Assembly (NCBI GenBank): GCA_946413655.1
Contig: CAMKLO010000020.1
Span: 1-48,118, forward strand
Origin: an uncultured Fibrobacter sp.
GTDB lineage: Bacteria > Fibrobacterota > Fibrobacteria > Fibrobacterales > Fibrobacteraceae
Reading direction: 5' to 3'
Length of the DNA stretch: 48,118 nucleotides
The notes under the pieces: model-generated
The model's database searches: none
What the model was told of the DNA's origin: nothing
Seen by the model: the letters and a program-made list of their open reading frames with translations, nothing else
Shown here: in pieces, positions 26,633 through 34,105 of the stretch
Layout: each line of letters starts with the position of its first letter
Position numbering within the stretch: the first letter of the stretch is position 1
Made by a program: the position numbers and the translations under genes

Positions 26633-27679
26633 ATGAAACTTCGTGTAGCGACGCGTAAAAGCGCATTGGCTTTGGCCCAGACAACGATGGCTGCTGATGC
26701 TATTGTTGCGGCGAATTCTGCGCAGAACGCTGGGTTGTCTTATGAGCTTGTCTCCATGACGACCGAAGGCGACAGACGTTTGGACAAGTCGCTTGCAAGC
26801 TTTGGCGGTAAGGGCGTATTCATCAAGGAACTCGAAATTGCGCTCCTTGAAAATCGTGCGGATATTGCAATTCACAGTTTGAAGGACATGCCCGCCGAAG
26901 TGTTACCCGATTTTAAGCTTGCCGCGGTTCTAAAACGCGAAGACCCGCGAGATGCGTTCCTGTCGCGTGGGGGAGCCGCTGGCGTCAAGTTCATGGATTT
27001 GCCTACGGGTTCTCGCGTCGGGACGGGAAGCGTTCGCCGCGTTGTTCAGCTGAAATCTTTGCGCCCGGATTTGGAATATGTTCCCATCCGCGGAAACATC
27101 CAGACACGTATTGGTAAACTTGCGGAACTCGATGGCGTTGTCCTTGCTGCTGCGGGGCTCAAGCGCATGGGGCTTGCGGACAAGGTGACAGAATACTTTA
27201 GTACCGAACAAGTTCTCCCTGCTAGCGGTCAAGGCATTTTGGCGATAGAAACTTTGTCGGATAACGGGGCTCGTCATTCTGAGCAATATAAAAATGCGAA
27301 GCCGTTTCAGTCTTTAGCCCCGGCCCCCGAGCCGGGGGAAGAATCCAGTGAAATCCATGATTCTATTGTGCAAATGCTTGCTCGCGTGAACGATGTTGAA
27401 TCATTTTGCGTTGCCTCAGCCGAAATGGCTTATTTGAAAGCGCTCGATGCGGGCTGCCAATTCCCTGTGGCGAGTTTTGCGGAATTTGTTGACGACGTTG
27501 TTGATGGGGGTAATGCCGCGAAGTCTCTAAAAATTCGTGGCATTTACTGGGATGAAAAGTCTGAAAAATTGCTCCGCGCAGAATGTGTAGGCACGGTAGA
27601 ACTTAATTCCCCTGATTGCGTACAAGAGTCAAAAAAATTGGGTGTTGCACTCGCCCAAGAAATTCAGAAGCAACTATAA
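26633..27679 (+). CDS. hemC: porphobilinogen deaminase (hydroxymethylbilane synthase)
   Basis: 348 residues from the ATG at 26633, 8 nt after the hemA stop with an AGGGG Shine-Dalgarno. It joins four porphobilinogens into hydroxymethylbilane. LRVATRKSALALAQ, IHSLKDMP, GTGSVRRVVQL, PIRGNIQTRIGKL, PASGQGILAIE and the dipyrromethane-cofactor Cys in DAGCQFPVASF are all present. The usual length is near 310. The excess is an insert at about 213-245 between the second and third domains, and it contains a repeat (RHSEQ...PGEESSE). The insert avoids all catalytic residues, so the enzyme is probably active. Confidence 0.95.
   Translation: MKLRVATRKSALALAQTTMAADAIVAANSAQNAGLSYELVSMTTEGDRRLDKSLASFGGKGVFIKELEIALLENRADIAIHSLKDMPAEVLPDFKLAAVLKREDPRDAFLSRGGAAGVKFMDLPTGSRVGTGSVRRVVQLKSLRPDLEYVPIRGNIQTRIGKLAELDGVVLAAAGLKRMGLADKVTEYFSTEQVLPASGQGILAIETLSDNGARHSEQYKNAKPFQSLAPAPEPGEESSEIHDSIVQMLARVNDVESFCVASAEMAYLKALDAGCQFPVASFAEFVDDVVDGGNAAKSLKIRGIYWDEKSEKLLRAECVGTVELNSPDCVQESKKLGVALAQEIQKQL
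27273..27350 (+). repeat. in-frame palindromic repeat in hemC
   Basis: The ends GTCATTCTGA and GAATCCAGTG flank a longer middle that holds the hairpin CCCCGGCCCCCGAGCCGGGGG. It reads RHSEQ...EESSE in the hemC frame. Confidence 0.85.
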
Positions 27680-27729
27680 TAGGCTTTGCCATTCCCGGCT
27701 CCGTTCGGGAAATGCCTTCTTGAATCGCT

Positions 27730-27760
27730 AAAAAAAGCCCGCGCTTTTTCGTGTGCGGGC
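27730..27760 (-). terminator. terminator of the dCMP-deaminase-like gene
   Basis: GCCCGC...GCGGGC stem with a 12-nt loop. The minus strand continues into TTTTTTT. It lies about 60 nt after the stop of the minus-strand gene. Confidence 0.8.
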
Positions 27761-27817
27761 GAAATTTATGTCGTAATTTTTTTTTTGCGTGTCGAAGACG
27801 ACGCGACTTTCTATAAA

Positions 27818-28372
27818 TTACTTGTTCGGCTTCGACACAACGGGTTTGATTCGTTTCCCGCACAGCGTCACGATGATTCCTGCCTGTGCGAACATGTAGT
27901 AGGCCGTGTCACGGCTGTTGTTCAATGTAGATTTCGGATCGTAATCATCCTTGGTCACGAAAACTTCGGCAACACCGGAGAGGCTGATGTCGAGGGAACA
28001 GCGTTCGCATGGAAACCCGATTACATAGAGCTTGGAACCGGCAGGAACTTTTCCCCGGGCGTAGTGGAGAGCGTTGATTTCGGCGTGGACCATGAACGGG
28101 TATTTGTTCGCCTCGAATTCGTGATGGCTTATGAGTTCCCCGGAATCTGCATCGAGCAAATCGTAGGCGAGAAGTTGTTTTTCACGTGTGTAGGGGACTG
28201 TTTCATCGTCAAATCCGGCGGGTGCACCGTTGTATCCGGTGCTGATAACGCGTCCGTCAGCGCTTACAAGTACGGCGCCCATTTGCGTGTTTTGGTCTTT
28301 GGAAAGGCGTGCCTGGGCACACATCATCTGCGTATAGACTTCGTCGCGAAGCTTTGCTCTAGAACTATTCAT
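27818..28372 (-). CDS. dCMP deaminase-family cytidine deaminase
   Basis: 184 residues from the ATG at 28372 (MNSSRAKLRDEVY); a longer frame starts at 28390. The zinc-dependent deaminase signature is complete: HAEIN near 95 (His ligand, catalytic Glu) and PCERC near 117 (Cys ligands). TGYNGAPAG near 46 and an insert YTREKQLLAYDLLD fit dCMP deaminases (dCMP to dUMP for thymidylate supply) and ComEB-like proteins. A TATATT box ends 7 nt before the ATG, again suggesting a near-leaderless message. It is convergent with hemC and not part of the heme pathway. Confidence 0.85.
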   Translation of the reverse strand: MNSSRAKLRDEVYTQMMCAQARLSKDQNTQMGAVLVSADGRVISTGYNGAPAGFDDETVPYTREKQLLAYDLLDADSGELISHHEFEANKYPFMVHAEINALHYARGKVPAGSKLYVIGFPCERCSLDISLSGVAEVFVTKDDYDPKSTLNNSRDTAYYMFAQAGIIVTLCGKRIKPVVSKPNK

Positions 28373-28547
28373 GCCAAAAAATATAGGCAAATTTCAAACA
28401 GGTTTTTTGGATTATTGGATAAAATCCGTGGATTTTCATGTTTGATACAGCTTGGTTATGTATAGGTCCAAACGATGCGAGAAAAAAACTCAAATAATCT
28501 GAGGATAATGGTTGTTCGTTGTAAGAATGGAGGCGTCGGCCAAGGAT

Positions 28548-28613
28548 GGGGAGGGTGCAGGGAGGGGCCCGTGCGGCCTTCGCAACTCTGAGCTGGGGCC
28601 CCGCCCGCATGAC
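28548..28613. repeat. GC-rich palindromic element upstream of cobA-hemD
   Basis: The 305-nt gap 28373-28677 holds this 66-bp GC-rich patch (GGGGCCCGTGCGGCC...GGGGCCCCGCCCGC), much richer in G+C than its flanks and self-complementary. Otherwise the gap contains the promoters of the two flanking divergent genes. Confidence 0.5.
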
Positions 28614-28640
28614 GTACTATTGACTTTAAAAAATGCACTT

Positions 28641-28669
28641 TTGGCGGTGAGCCGAACTTTTTCTAAATT
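28641..28669 (+). promoter_or_regulatory. promoter of cobA-hemD
   Basis: TTGGCG (28641-28646), 17-nt spacer, TAAATT (28664-28669) in the context TTTTTC-TAAATTTG. The hexamer ends 8 nt before the ATG, with no Shine-Dalgarno. Confidence 0.6.
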
Positions 28670-28677
28670 TGGTTTCG

Positions 28678-30462
28678 ATGGAAAAATCGAATCATTTTGG
28701 CAAAGTTTATTTGATTGGCGCGGGTCCCGGTGATCCTGGGCTTTTGACCTTGCGCGCACATGCAATTCTGGAAAAGGCTGACGTTGTCGTTTATGATCGA
28801 TTGGTTTCGCTTGCGATTCTTGGAATGTGCAATTCGAAGGCGAAGATGGTCGATGTAGGCAAAATGCCGACACACCACAAGGTAAAACAGTCTGAAATCA
28901 ATAAACTCTTGGTTCAGTTTGCTTGTGAAATGCCGGGTGCGACCATCGCGCGACTCAAAGGGGGCGACCCGTTCGTGTTCGGTCGTGGTGGCGAAGAAGC
29001 GCTGGAACTGGTCGCTGCAGGCGTGGAATTCGAAGTGGTTCCGGGCGTGACATCGGCAATTGCCGTGCCTGCGTATGCGGGAATTCCCGTAAGCCATCGT
29101 GGAATTGCAACAAGTTTCCATATCATCACGGGGCATGAGAAGTTAGACGAGAGAACGCTCGCAGGCTCGCTACAGACGAGAGACGAGAGAAACGTCATTC
29201 CTGCTACTGAGCCGGAATCTCTTTCAAGTAAGCCTCTCGGCCTCGACTTTGAAGCTCTTGCGCGTTGCCCGGGCACGCTTATCTTTTTGATGGGTATTGC
29301 CAACATGGACTTTATCGCACATCGCCTGATGGAATGCGGTAAGGACCCGAAAACACCGCTTGCTTTTATCGAAAAAGGGACGACCCCGAAACAGCGTACC
29401 GTCATGGCGACGCTTGAAACGGCAGGGGAGACCATCGTCCGCGAAAACGTGACCGCCCCCGCGATAACGATCATGGGTGGCGTGGTGGAATTGGGCAAGA
29501 CGCTTGCCTGGAAAAAGAATCTGCCGCTTTCGGGTAAACGTTTGGTTGTAACACGCGCCGCCAAACAATCGAGTGGGATAACCGCACGCCTTACCGCGCT
29601 CGGTGCCGAAGTCATCGAAACCCCGATGATTGAAACAAGAACGCTCGATTGCCCTCTGGTTATGCGTCATCCTGAGCCAGTCGCAGCACTCGCCTCGCAC
29701 GTCATTGCGAGCCCCGAAGGGGCGTGGCAATCCATATCTGCAGATTTCAACTCCCTCGCAAATTTCGACATTCTTGCCTTCACAAGCACGAACGGCGTGG
29801 AAAGTTTCTTCAAGCAGTTGTTCGATGCGGGTTATGATGTTCGTGTGCTTGCTGGCAAGAAAATTGCGAGTGTGGGGAAGATTACCGAGAAAAAGCTGCT
29901 CGAGTACGGCATCCGCTGCGATTACGTGCCCGAAGACCACACCGGCGAAGGATTAGGGAAACTATTGGCTGCTTTGAACCCCATACCCCAAAGCACCGAA
30001 GGTGCGACCTCACACTTCACACCTCGTATCCTCCTCCTGCAGGGCAACCTTGCGGACGATACTTTGCTGAAACTTTTGCCGAAAGCAACCCGCTGGGTCG
30101 TTTACGAAACGCTTCCTGTGGCAGAACTCCCCGAATGGAAGCGCGAAGCCGTCGCCAGCGCCGATGCCGTCGTCTTTGCCAGCACTAGCGCCGTCGAAAA
30201 TTTTGTAAACTTGATGTCAAATGTAAAAGCTTGTCATTCTGAACGAAGTGAAGAATCCAGTGCTTCTATGGGTCCTTCGCTCGTGGAACTCACTCAGGAT
30301 GACTTTATAAAAAAATCTCCTCACACTTCTTTCTGCATCGGCCGCATGACGGAATCTACAGCCCGCAAACACGGCTTTAATACCGTCACCTCCGACGAGA
30401 CGACGATGGATTCCCTTGTAAAGAAAATTGCGGAATACTACACAACGTCCCCTAATCACTAA
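28678..30462 (+). CDS. cobA/hemD: CobA-HemD fusion: uroporphyrinogen-III C-methyltransferase and synthase
   Basis: 594 residues. The N-terminal half (about 5-275) is a SAM-dependent uroporphyrinogen-III methyltransferase (VYLIGAGPGDPGLLTLRA, VVYDRLVS, RLKGGDPFVFGRGGEE, PGVTSAIAVPAYAGIPVSHRG, APAITIMGGVV). The C-terminal half (about 285-590) is uroporphyrinogen-III synthase (GKRLVVTRA, DILAFTSTNGVESFF, CIGRMTESTARKHGF). It makes uroporphyrinogen III and methylates it to precorrin-2. Four repeat-derived inserts are translated: 156-185, 329-352, about 435-449 and 519-545 (CHSERSEESS...). The first falls inside the methyltransferase domain between HIITGHEK and GTLIFLMG. The ATG at 28678 is preferred over a TTG at 28669. 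Confidence 0.93.
   Translation: MEKSNHFGKVYLIGAGPGDPGLLTLRAHAILEKADVVVYDRLVSLAILGMCNSKAKMVDVGKMPTHHKVKQSEINKLLVQFACEMPGATIARLKGGDPFVFGRGGEEALELVAAGVEFEVVPGVTSAIAVPAYAGIPVSHRGIATSFHIITGHEKLDERTLAGSLQTRDERNVIPATEPESLSSKPLGLDFEALARCPGTLIFLMGIANMDFIAHRLMECGKDPKTPLAFIEKGTTPKQRTVMATLETAGETIVRENVTAPAITIMGGVVELGKTLAWKKNLPLSGKRLVVTRAAKQSSGITARLTALGAEVIETPMIETRTLDCPLVMRHPEPVAALASHVIASPEGAWQSISADFNSLANFDILAFTSTNGVESFFKQLFDAGYDVRVLAGKKIASVGKITEKKLLEYGIRCDYVPEDHTGEGLGKLLAALNPIPQSTEGATSHFTPRILLLQGNLADDTLLKLLPKATRWVVYETLPVAELPEWKREAVASADAVVFASTSAVENFVNLMSNVKACHSERSEESSASMGPSLVELTQDDFIKKSPHTSFCIGRMTESTARKHGFNTVTSDETTMDSLVKKIAEYYTTSPNH
29144..29228 (+). repeat. in-frame repeats in the CobA domain
   Basis: TAGACGAGAGAACGC...AGACGAGAGACGAGAG is followed by GTCATTCCTGC...GGAATCTC, both known here from other sites. 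They are translated as DERTLAGSLQTRDERNVIPATEPES. Confidence 0.8.
29666..29735 (+). repeat. in-frame repeats in the HemD domain
   Basis: GTCATCCTGAGCCAGTCGCAG is followed by a perfect-looking palindromic unit GTCATTGCGAGCCCC...GGGGCGTGGCAATCC (29701-29733). Translated without a stop as RHPEPVAALASHVIASPEGAWQS. Confidence 0.85.
30233..30303 (+). repeat. in-frame palindromic repeat near the 3' end of cobA-hemD
   Basis: It begins with the 29-bp unit GTCATTCTGA...GAATCCAGT (30233-30261), identical to the copy in sirBC at 31103. It closes with TCAGGATGAC (30294-30303), the inverted end, making a 71-bp imperfect palindrome. Confidence 0.88.
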
Positions 30463-30486
30463 CCACCAATCACTAACCACTATTTC

Positions 30487-31488
30487 ATGAAAGCTATTCT
30501 GATTATCGCTCACCACTGCATCTTGCCTGGGGCCTACAAGGGTTTCGAAGGTATTTTAGACAAGTTGCATCACGACTTGCCAGGTACGCGTGTGGCGAGT
30601 ACGAGCCTGTTGGATTTGGAAAACGACTTGCGTACGCTTCTCCGCGAAGACGTCGAGTCGGTGACGCTTCTCCCTTTTTTGCTTTTGAACGGCCAACATA
30701 CGAAAAACGATGTTCCCCGCGTGGTTGCGAAGCTTCAGGCTGAATTCCCGCAGATTCCCATTACACTGTTGCCTTGCCTCGGCGACTGGAAGGAATTCGC
30801 CGACATGGTTGTGGCCGGCATCCGCAACGCTCAATTAGACGAAAGAACGCCCGCTGACGCGGGCTACAGACGAAAGACGAAAGAAATGGTGTCTATTCAA
30901 AAAAATCTCTCGTCTCTCGCCTCTCGTCTTTCGTCTAAAACATCAAACCTCTTCTCCATCGAATTGAATCTTGAGGGTCGCAACGTTCTCGTTGTGGGCG
31001 GTGGCCGCATCGCACTCCGCAAGGTCAAATCGCTTGTTCCGACGGGTGCTCGCATTACCGTTGTCGCACCACAATTCGACCCCGAATTCAATGCGTTTTG
31101 TCGTCATTCTGAACGAAGTGAAGAATCCAGTCAATTCTCGAATTCAGCATCTGCAGAGCGGTCTTTATCGATCACTCTAAAGCAGCGTCCCTACGAGCCG
31201 CTTGACCTCCGTGGCGTTTTCATGGTCTTTATCTGCACCGACAAGCCTGTTGTCAATGCGCAGGTGAGTAACGATGCCCGCGCTCGCCGTATTTTGGTGA
31301 ACAACGCCTGCGATTATCTCGATGGCGATTTCATCGTGCCTGCCCGCATGGACTTTGGCGAGAATATCGCGGTGACCGTATCCACCCAAGGACGCGCACC
31401 TTCGCTTGCCAAAAAACTCAAGCAGAAAATTCAAAGCGAATGGGCCGAAGATTTGGCTAAAATTGAACGTGAATTTGAATGTAAATAG
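30487..31488 (+). CDS. sirohydrochlorin chelatase-like / precorrin-2 dehydrogenase fusion (SirB-SirC)
   Basis: 333 residues. The N-terminal ~115 residues resemble a small CbiX/CbiK-type chelatase (LLPFLLLNGQHTKNDVPRVV with a likely metal-binding His; LGDWKEF). The usual HGS motif at the start is replaced by AHHCILPGA. Residues about 155-333 are a Met8/SirC NAD-dependent dehydrogenase (LEGRNVLVVGGGRIALRKVKSL, VFICTDKPVVN, NNACDYLDGDFIVPA). Together they would oxidise precorrin-2 to sirohydrochlorin and insert iron to give siroheme. The linker (117-151) is a repeat palindrome, and a second insert, RHSERSEESS, sits at 206-215. There is no Shine-Dalgarno; CTAAC repeats fill the 24 nt before the ATG. 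Confidence 0.85.
   Translation: MKAILIIAHHCILPGAYKGFEGILDKLHHDLPGTRVASTSLLDLENDLRTLLREDVESVTLLPFLLLNGQHTKNDVPRVVAKLQAEFPQIPITLLPCLGDWKEFADMVVAGIRNAQLDERTPADAGYRRKTKEMVSIQKNLSSLASRLSSKTSNLFSIELNLEGRNVLVVGGGRIALRKVKSLVPTGARITVVAPQFDPEFNAFCRHSERSEESSQFSNSASAERSLSITLKQRPYEPLDLRGVFMVFICTDKPVVNAQVSNDARARRILVNNACDYLDGDFIVPARMDFGENIAVTVSTQGRAPSLAKKLKQKIQSEWAEDLAKIEREFECK
30835..30938 (+). repeat. 104-bp palindrome coding the SirB-SirC linker
   Basis: TTAGACGAAAGA (30835-30846) is exactly complementary to TCTTTCGTCTAA (30927-30938). Inside are CCCGC/GCGGG and further GACGAAAG / CTCTCGTC words. All 104 bp lie between the two enzyme domains and are open in frame. Confidence 0.88.
31103..31131 (+). repeat. 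29-bp in-frame repeat in the SirC domain
   Basis: Identical over 29 bp to the copy at 30233-30261, same orientation and reading phase (RHSERSEESS). Confidence 0.9.
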
Positions 31489-31568
31489 TTTTTTTTTGTT
31501 TTTCTTCGTTGCTTTTATCCGTAATATTTTGTAAATATGAATACAACGTTTTAATTACGGAGTGTAAT

Positions 31569-31949
31569 ATGAATAAATTGTTAGTTGTTGCCGCTTTTGG
31601 TGCTCTCGTTTCACTTGCCGCTTGTAGCGATGATTCCTCTTCCAATGCGAGTAGTTCGGGTGGTTCTACCCAGCTTGACGGAAAAACAGTTGTATCCTGC
31701 GACAGAGTGATGACAGTTGCGGGCATGAAACAACATTCCTGCCATGCAATTGCCGCTGACGATGCTACTGTAGAATCCTTCAAGGCAAAGTGCGCCCCGA
31801 TAAGCGACTTGGACGATAATGTCTATACGATTGGTGCGGGTTGCCCATCCGCCAAGCTTGCTTGCGATGTTCAAAATCAAGTTGAATATTTTTATGATGA
31901 TGCTGCATCTCATTTCTCTTGTGCAGAAATGAGTCCACATGCCCTTTAA
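31569..31949 (+). CDS. small lipoprotein
   Basis: 126 residues from the ATG at 31569 (GGAG upstream); the frame extends to 31509 but that would hide the signal peptide. MNKLLVVAAFGALVSLAAC ends in a lipobox with the lipidated Cys, followed by a Ser/Asp-rich tether (SDDSSSNASSSGG). The rest has six more cysteines and no catalytic motif. It resembles the lipoprotein at 47190 in length, in CSDDS after the lipobox and in cysteine placement, so the two are likely paralogs. Probably in the inner or outer membrane facing the periplasm; function unknown. Confidence 0.75.
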   Translation: MNKLLVVAAFGALVSLAACSDDSSSNASSSGGSTQLDGKTVVSCDRVMTVAGMKQHSCHAIAADDATVESFKAKCAPISDLDDNVYTIGAGCPSAKLACDVQNQVEYFYDDAASHFSCAEMSPHAL

Positions 31950-31990
31950 TCTGAAGATGCTTGTTTTATAAGTTCGCTTAATTTGAAAAG

Positions 31991-32014
31991 TCTGGTCCTT
32001 GTGGCCAGATTTTT
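31991..32014 (+). terminator. terminator after the small lipoprotein gene
   Basis: TCTGGTC / GGCCAGA stem with a short loop, followed by TTTTT. It separates the lipoprotein from hemB. Confidence 0.7.
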
Positions 32015-32106
32015 AGCATATAGAGGTTGGTTCGACCATTATTTGCTATTATTGCTCACGAATAATCCTTAACCACTGCTTACTTTTAATATCCTAATAC
32101 CTAGTT

Positions 32107-33072
32107 ATGATTATCCGTCCTCGTCGCTTACGCAGAAATGAAGTTATTCGCAATATGATTGCTGAAACTTCCGTCAACACCAATTCACTCGTTTACCCGA
32201 TGTTCGTTGTCGAGGGAACGGGCGTCAAAGAAGAAATTGCCTCGATGCCGGGACAGTTCCGCTTTTCGATTGATGAAATCCTGAAGGAACTCGAAAGCTG
32301 TGTGGCGCTTGGAATCAAGTCGATACTCTTGTTCGGCATCCCGAATCACAAGGACGAAATGGCGAGTAGCGCCTACGACGAAAATGGTATCGTGCAACGT
32401 GCGGTGCGTGCGATTAAGACAAATTTTCCTAATTTGTACGTGATTACGGATGTTTGTCTGTGCGAATACATGAGCCATGGCCATTGCGGCATCATCAAGG
32501 ATGGTGACGTGGACAACGATCCGACTCTTGAACTTTTGGCAAAGACTGCTGTTTCGCAGGTGGCTGCCGGTGCCGACATGGTTGCTCCTTCGGACATGAT
32601 GGATGGTCACATCACGGTTCTCCGCGATGCGCTTGACGAGGCAGGTTTTTCGAATACGCCAATTATGGGATACAGTGCGAAGTTTGCGAGTGCGTTCTAT
32701 GGACCGTTCCGCGATGCGGCTGATTCCGCGCCACATTTTGGCAACCGCAAGACATACCAGATGGATGTACGCAATGGTCGCGAAGCGCTTCATGAAGTGG
32801 AACTCGACCTGGAAGAAGGTGCCGATATCGTGATGGTCAAGCCGGGTCTTGCATTCCTCGATGTGTTGCGCCAGACGGCGGAAATCAGCAACGTGCCGGT
32901 CGCCGTGTACAACGTGAGCGGTGAATATTCCATGGTCAAGGCGGCTGCAAAGATGGGCTGGATTGACGAAAATGCGATTATTCGCGAAAACATGATTGCG
33001 TTCAAGCGCGCTGGTGCCGACATCATTATCACATACCATGCGAAGGAAGTGCTGGAAAAGAAGTTGTTTTAA
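32107..33072 (+). CDS. hemB: porphobilinogen synthase (ALA dehydratase)
   Basis: 321 residues. It condenses two 5-aminolevulinates into porphobilinogen. The zinc-site cysteines are present in DVCLCEYMSHGHCG (three Cys, the zinc-dependent type), with Schiff-base lysines in GYSAKFASAFYGPFRDA near 198 and DIVMVKPGL near 250. The start RPRRLRRNE is canonical. There is no Shine-Dalgarno; the 35 nt before the ATG are TTAACCACT/CCTAATACCTAG repeat words. mscS follows after 44 nt and hemL after it, so this may be one transcript. Confidence 0.97.
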   Translation: MIIRPRRLRRNEVIRNMIAETSVNTNSLVYPMFVVEGTGVKEEIASMPGQFRFSIDEILKELESCVALGIKSILLFGIPNHKDEMASSAYDENGIVQRAVRAIKTNFPNLYVITDVCLCEYMSHGHCGIIKDGDVDNDPTLELLAKTAVSQVAAGADMVAPSDMMDGHITVLRDALDEAGFSNTPIMGYSAKFASAFYGPFRDAADSAPHFGNRKTYQMDVRNGREALHEVELDLEEGADIVMVKPGLAFLDVLRQTAEISNVPVAVYNVSGEYSMVKAAAKMGWIDENAIIRENMIAFKRAGADIIITYHAKEVLEKKLF

Positions 33073-33116
33073 AACAGGTCTCTGCGGGAATGATATAAAA
33101 AGGAAAGGAGAAAAAA

Positions 33117-33926
33117 ATGAAAGAATTTGATTTGCTCTTAAAAAACGTTGGAATAAAAAACGCCATATTACAGGATGTTCTTGAAATTGCCATTGTCCTG
33201 ATCGCTATCATTCTCATTTTGGCGATTATCCGTTTTATTCTGAGTTTTGCCATTAAGAAAGGTGCGGATGAATCGGCAAAACCGCTAATTTATTCACTGC
33301 TCTCCTATGCGGTATATATTGGCGGCTTGTTGATGATACTTCACATTCTTGGCGTAAATACCGCGGGAATCGTGACTGTGATTGGTGCCGCCTCCCTTGC
33401 GATTGGCCTTGCTTTGAAAGATACGCTGGGCAACATTGCTTCTGGAATTTTGTTGCTTTTCCTCAAGCCGTTCCGAGCATCGGACTACATTGAATGCGGT
33501 TCATTGAAAGGCAAAATTGTGGGTGTGGGACTGTTTAACACGATTCTCATTTCGCTGGATGGGCTTTTTGTGTCTGCTCCGAACAGCATGTTTTGGGGTG
33601 CTCCCATCGTGAATTTTAGCCGCAATCCCGTTCGTCGCTTGGATTTGGCTTTTGGAATTGATTACGCTGATTCTGCAGAAAAGGCAATGGCTGAAATGAA
33701 AATGCTTGTTGAAGCGGATAACGATGTGCTGAAAAAACCGGAACCTTCGTTTTATGTGTCGTCATTGGACGATAGCGCGGTTTGCGTTAATATGAGAGTC
33801 TGGGTCAAGACGGCCAAATATTGGGATATGCGCTGTAAGTACATGAAAGCCGTCAAGGAACGTTTTGACGAAGCCGGTATCTCGATTCCGTTCCCGCAGC
33901 GCGTGGTTCATATCGTGAAAGAATAA
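33117..33926 (+). CDS. mscS: small-conductance mechanosensitive channel (MscS family)
   Basis: 269 residues with three N-terminal membrane segments (about 18-50, 60-85, 90-115). The pore helix pattern GAASLAIGLALKDTLGNIASGILLLFLKPF is the MscS signature. A cytosolic beta domain (IECGSLKGKIVGVGLFNTIL, VSAPNSMFWGAPIVNFSRNPVRR) follows. It opens under membrane tension to release solutes on osmotic downshift. AAAGGAAAGGAG precedes the ATG, a strong Shine-Dalgarno unlike its hem neighbours. Its position between hemB and hemL has no obvious functional reason. Confidence 0.93.
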   Translation: MKEFDLLLKNVGIKNAILQDVLEIAIVLIAIILILAIIRFILSFAIKKGADESAKPLIYSLLSYAVYIGGLLMILHILGVNTAGIVTVIGAASLAIGLALKDTLGNIASGILLLFLKPFRASDYIECGSLKGKIVGVGLFNTILISLDGLFVSAPNSMFWGAPIVNFSRNPVRRLDLAFGIDYADSAEKAMAEMKMLVEADNDVLKKPEPSFYVSSLDDSAVCVNMRVWVKTAKYWDMRCKYMKAVKERFDEAGISIPFPQRVVHIVKE

Positions 33927-33929
33927 TGG

Positions 33930-34091
33930 TTTAGACGAAAGAAATGTCATCCTGAGCGGAGTCGATGACAACTACGTAAGGCGAGAGTTGCGGTCAAGCT
34001 CGCTTGAACATGACCGAGCCAAGTAGTTGGTACATGAACGAAGTGAATGTACAATCCAGTGCTTTTATTAGTAACTATTAACTAGTAACTC
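33930..34091 (+). repeat. repeat cluster between mscS and hemL
   Basis: In order: TTTAGACGAAAGAAA, GTCATCCTGAGCGGAGTCGATGAC, a GAGAGTTGCGGTCAAGC...TGACCGAGCC unit, GTACATGAACGAAGTGAATGTAC...AATCCAGTGC, and AGTAACTATTAACTAGTAACT. At least four of the dispersed families found elsewhere in the window occur in 162 bp. Confidence 0.8.
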
Positions 34092-34105
34092 ATCAAGGGA
34101 TTTTT

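Noticed and set aside
28365..28638. Small minus-strand ORFs over the GC-rich element before cobA-hemD
   Set aside because: Low-complexity frames through a repeat; no start signals or family resemblance.
29224..29940. 238-residue minus-strand ORF in cobA-hemD
   Set aside because: Shadow of a well-supported fusion gene.
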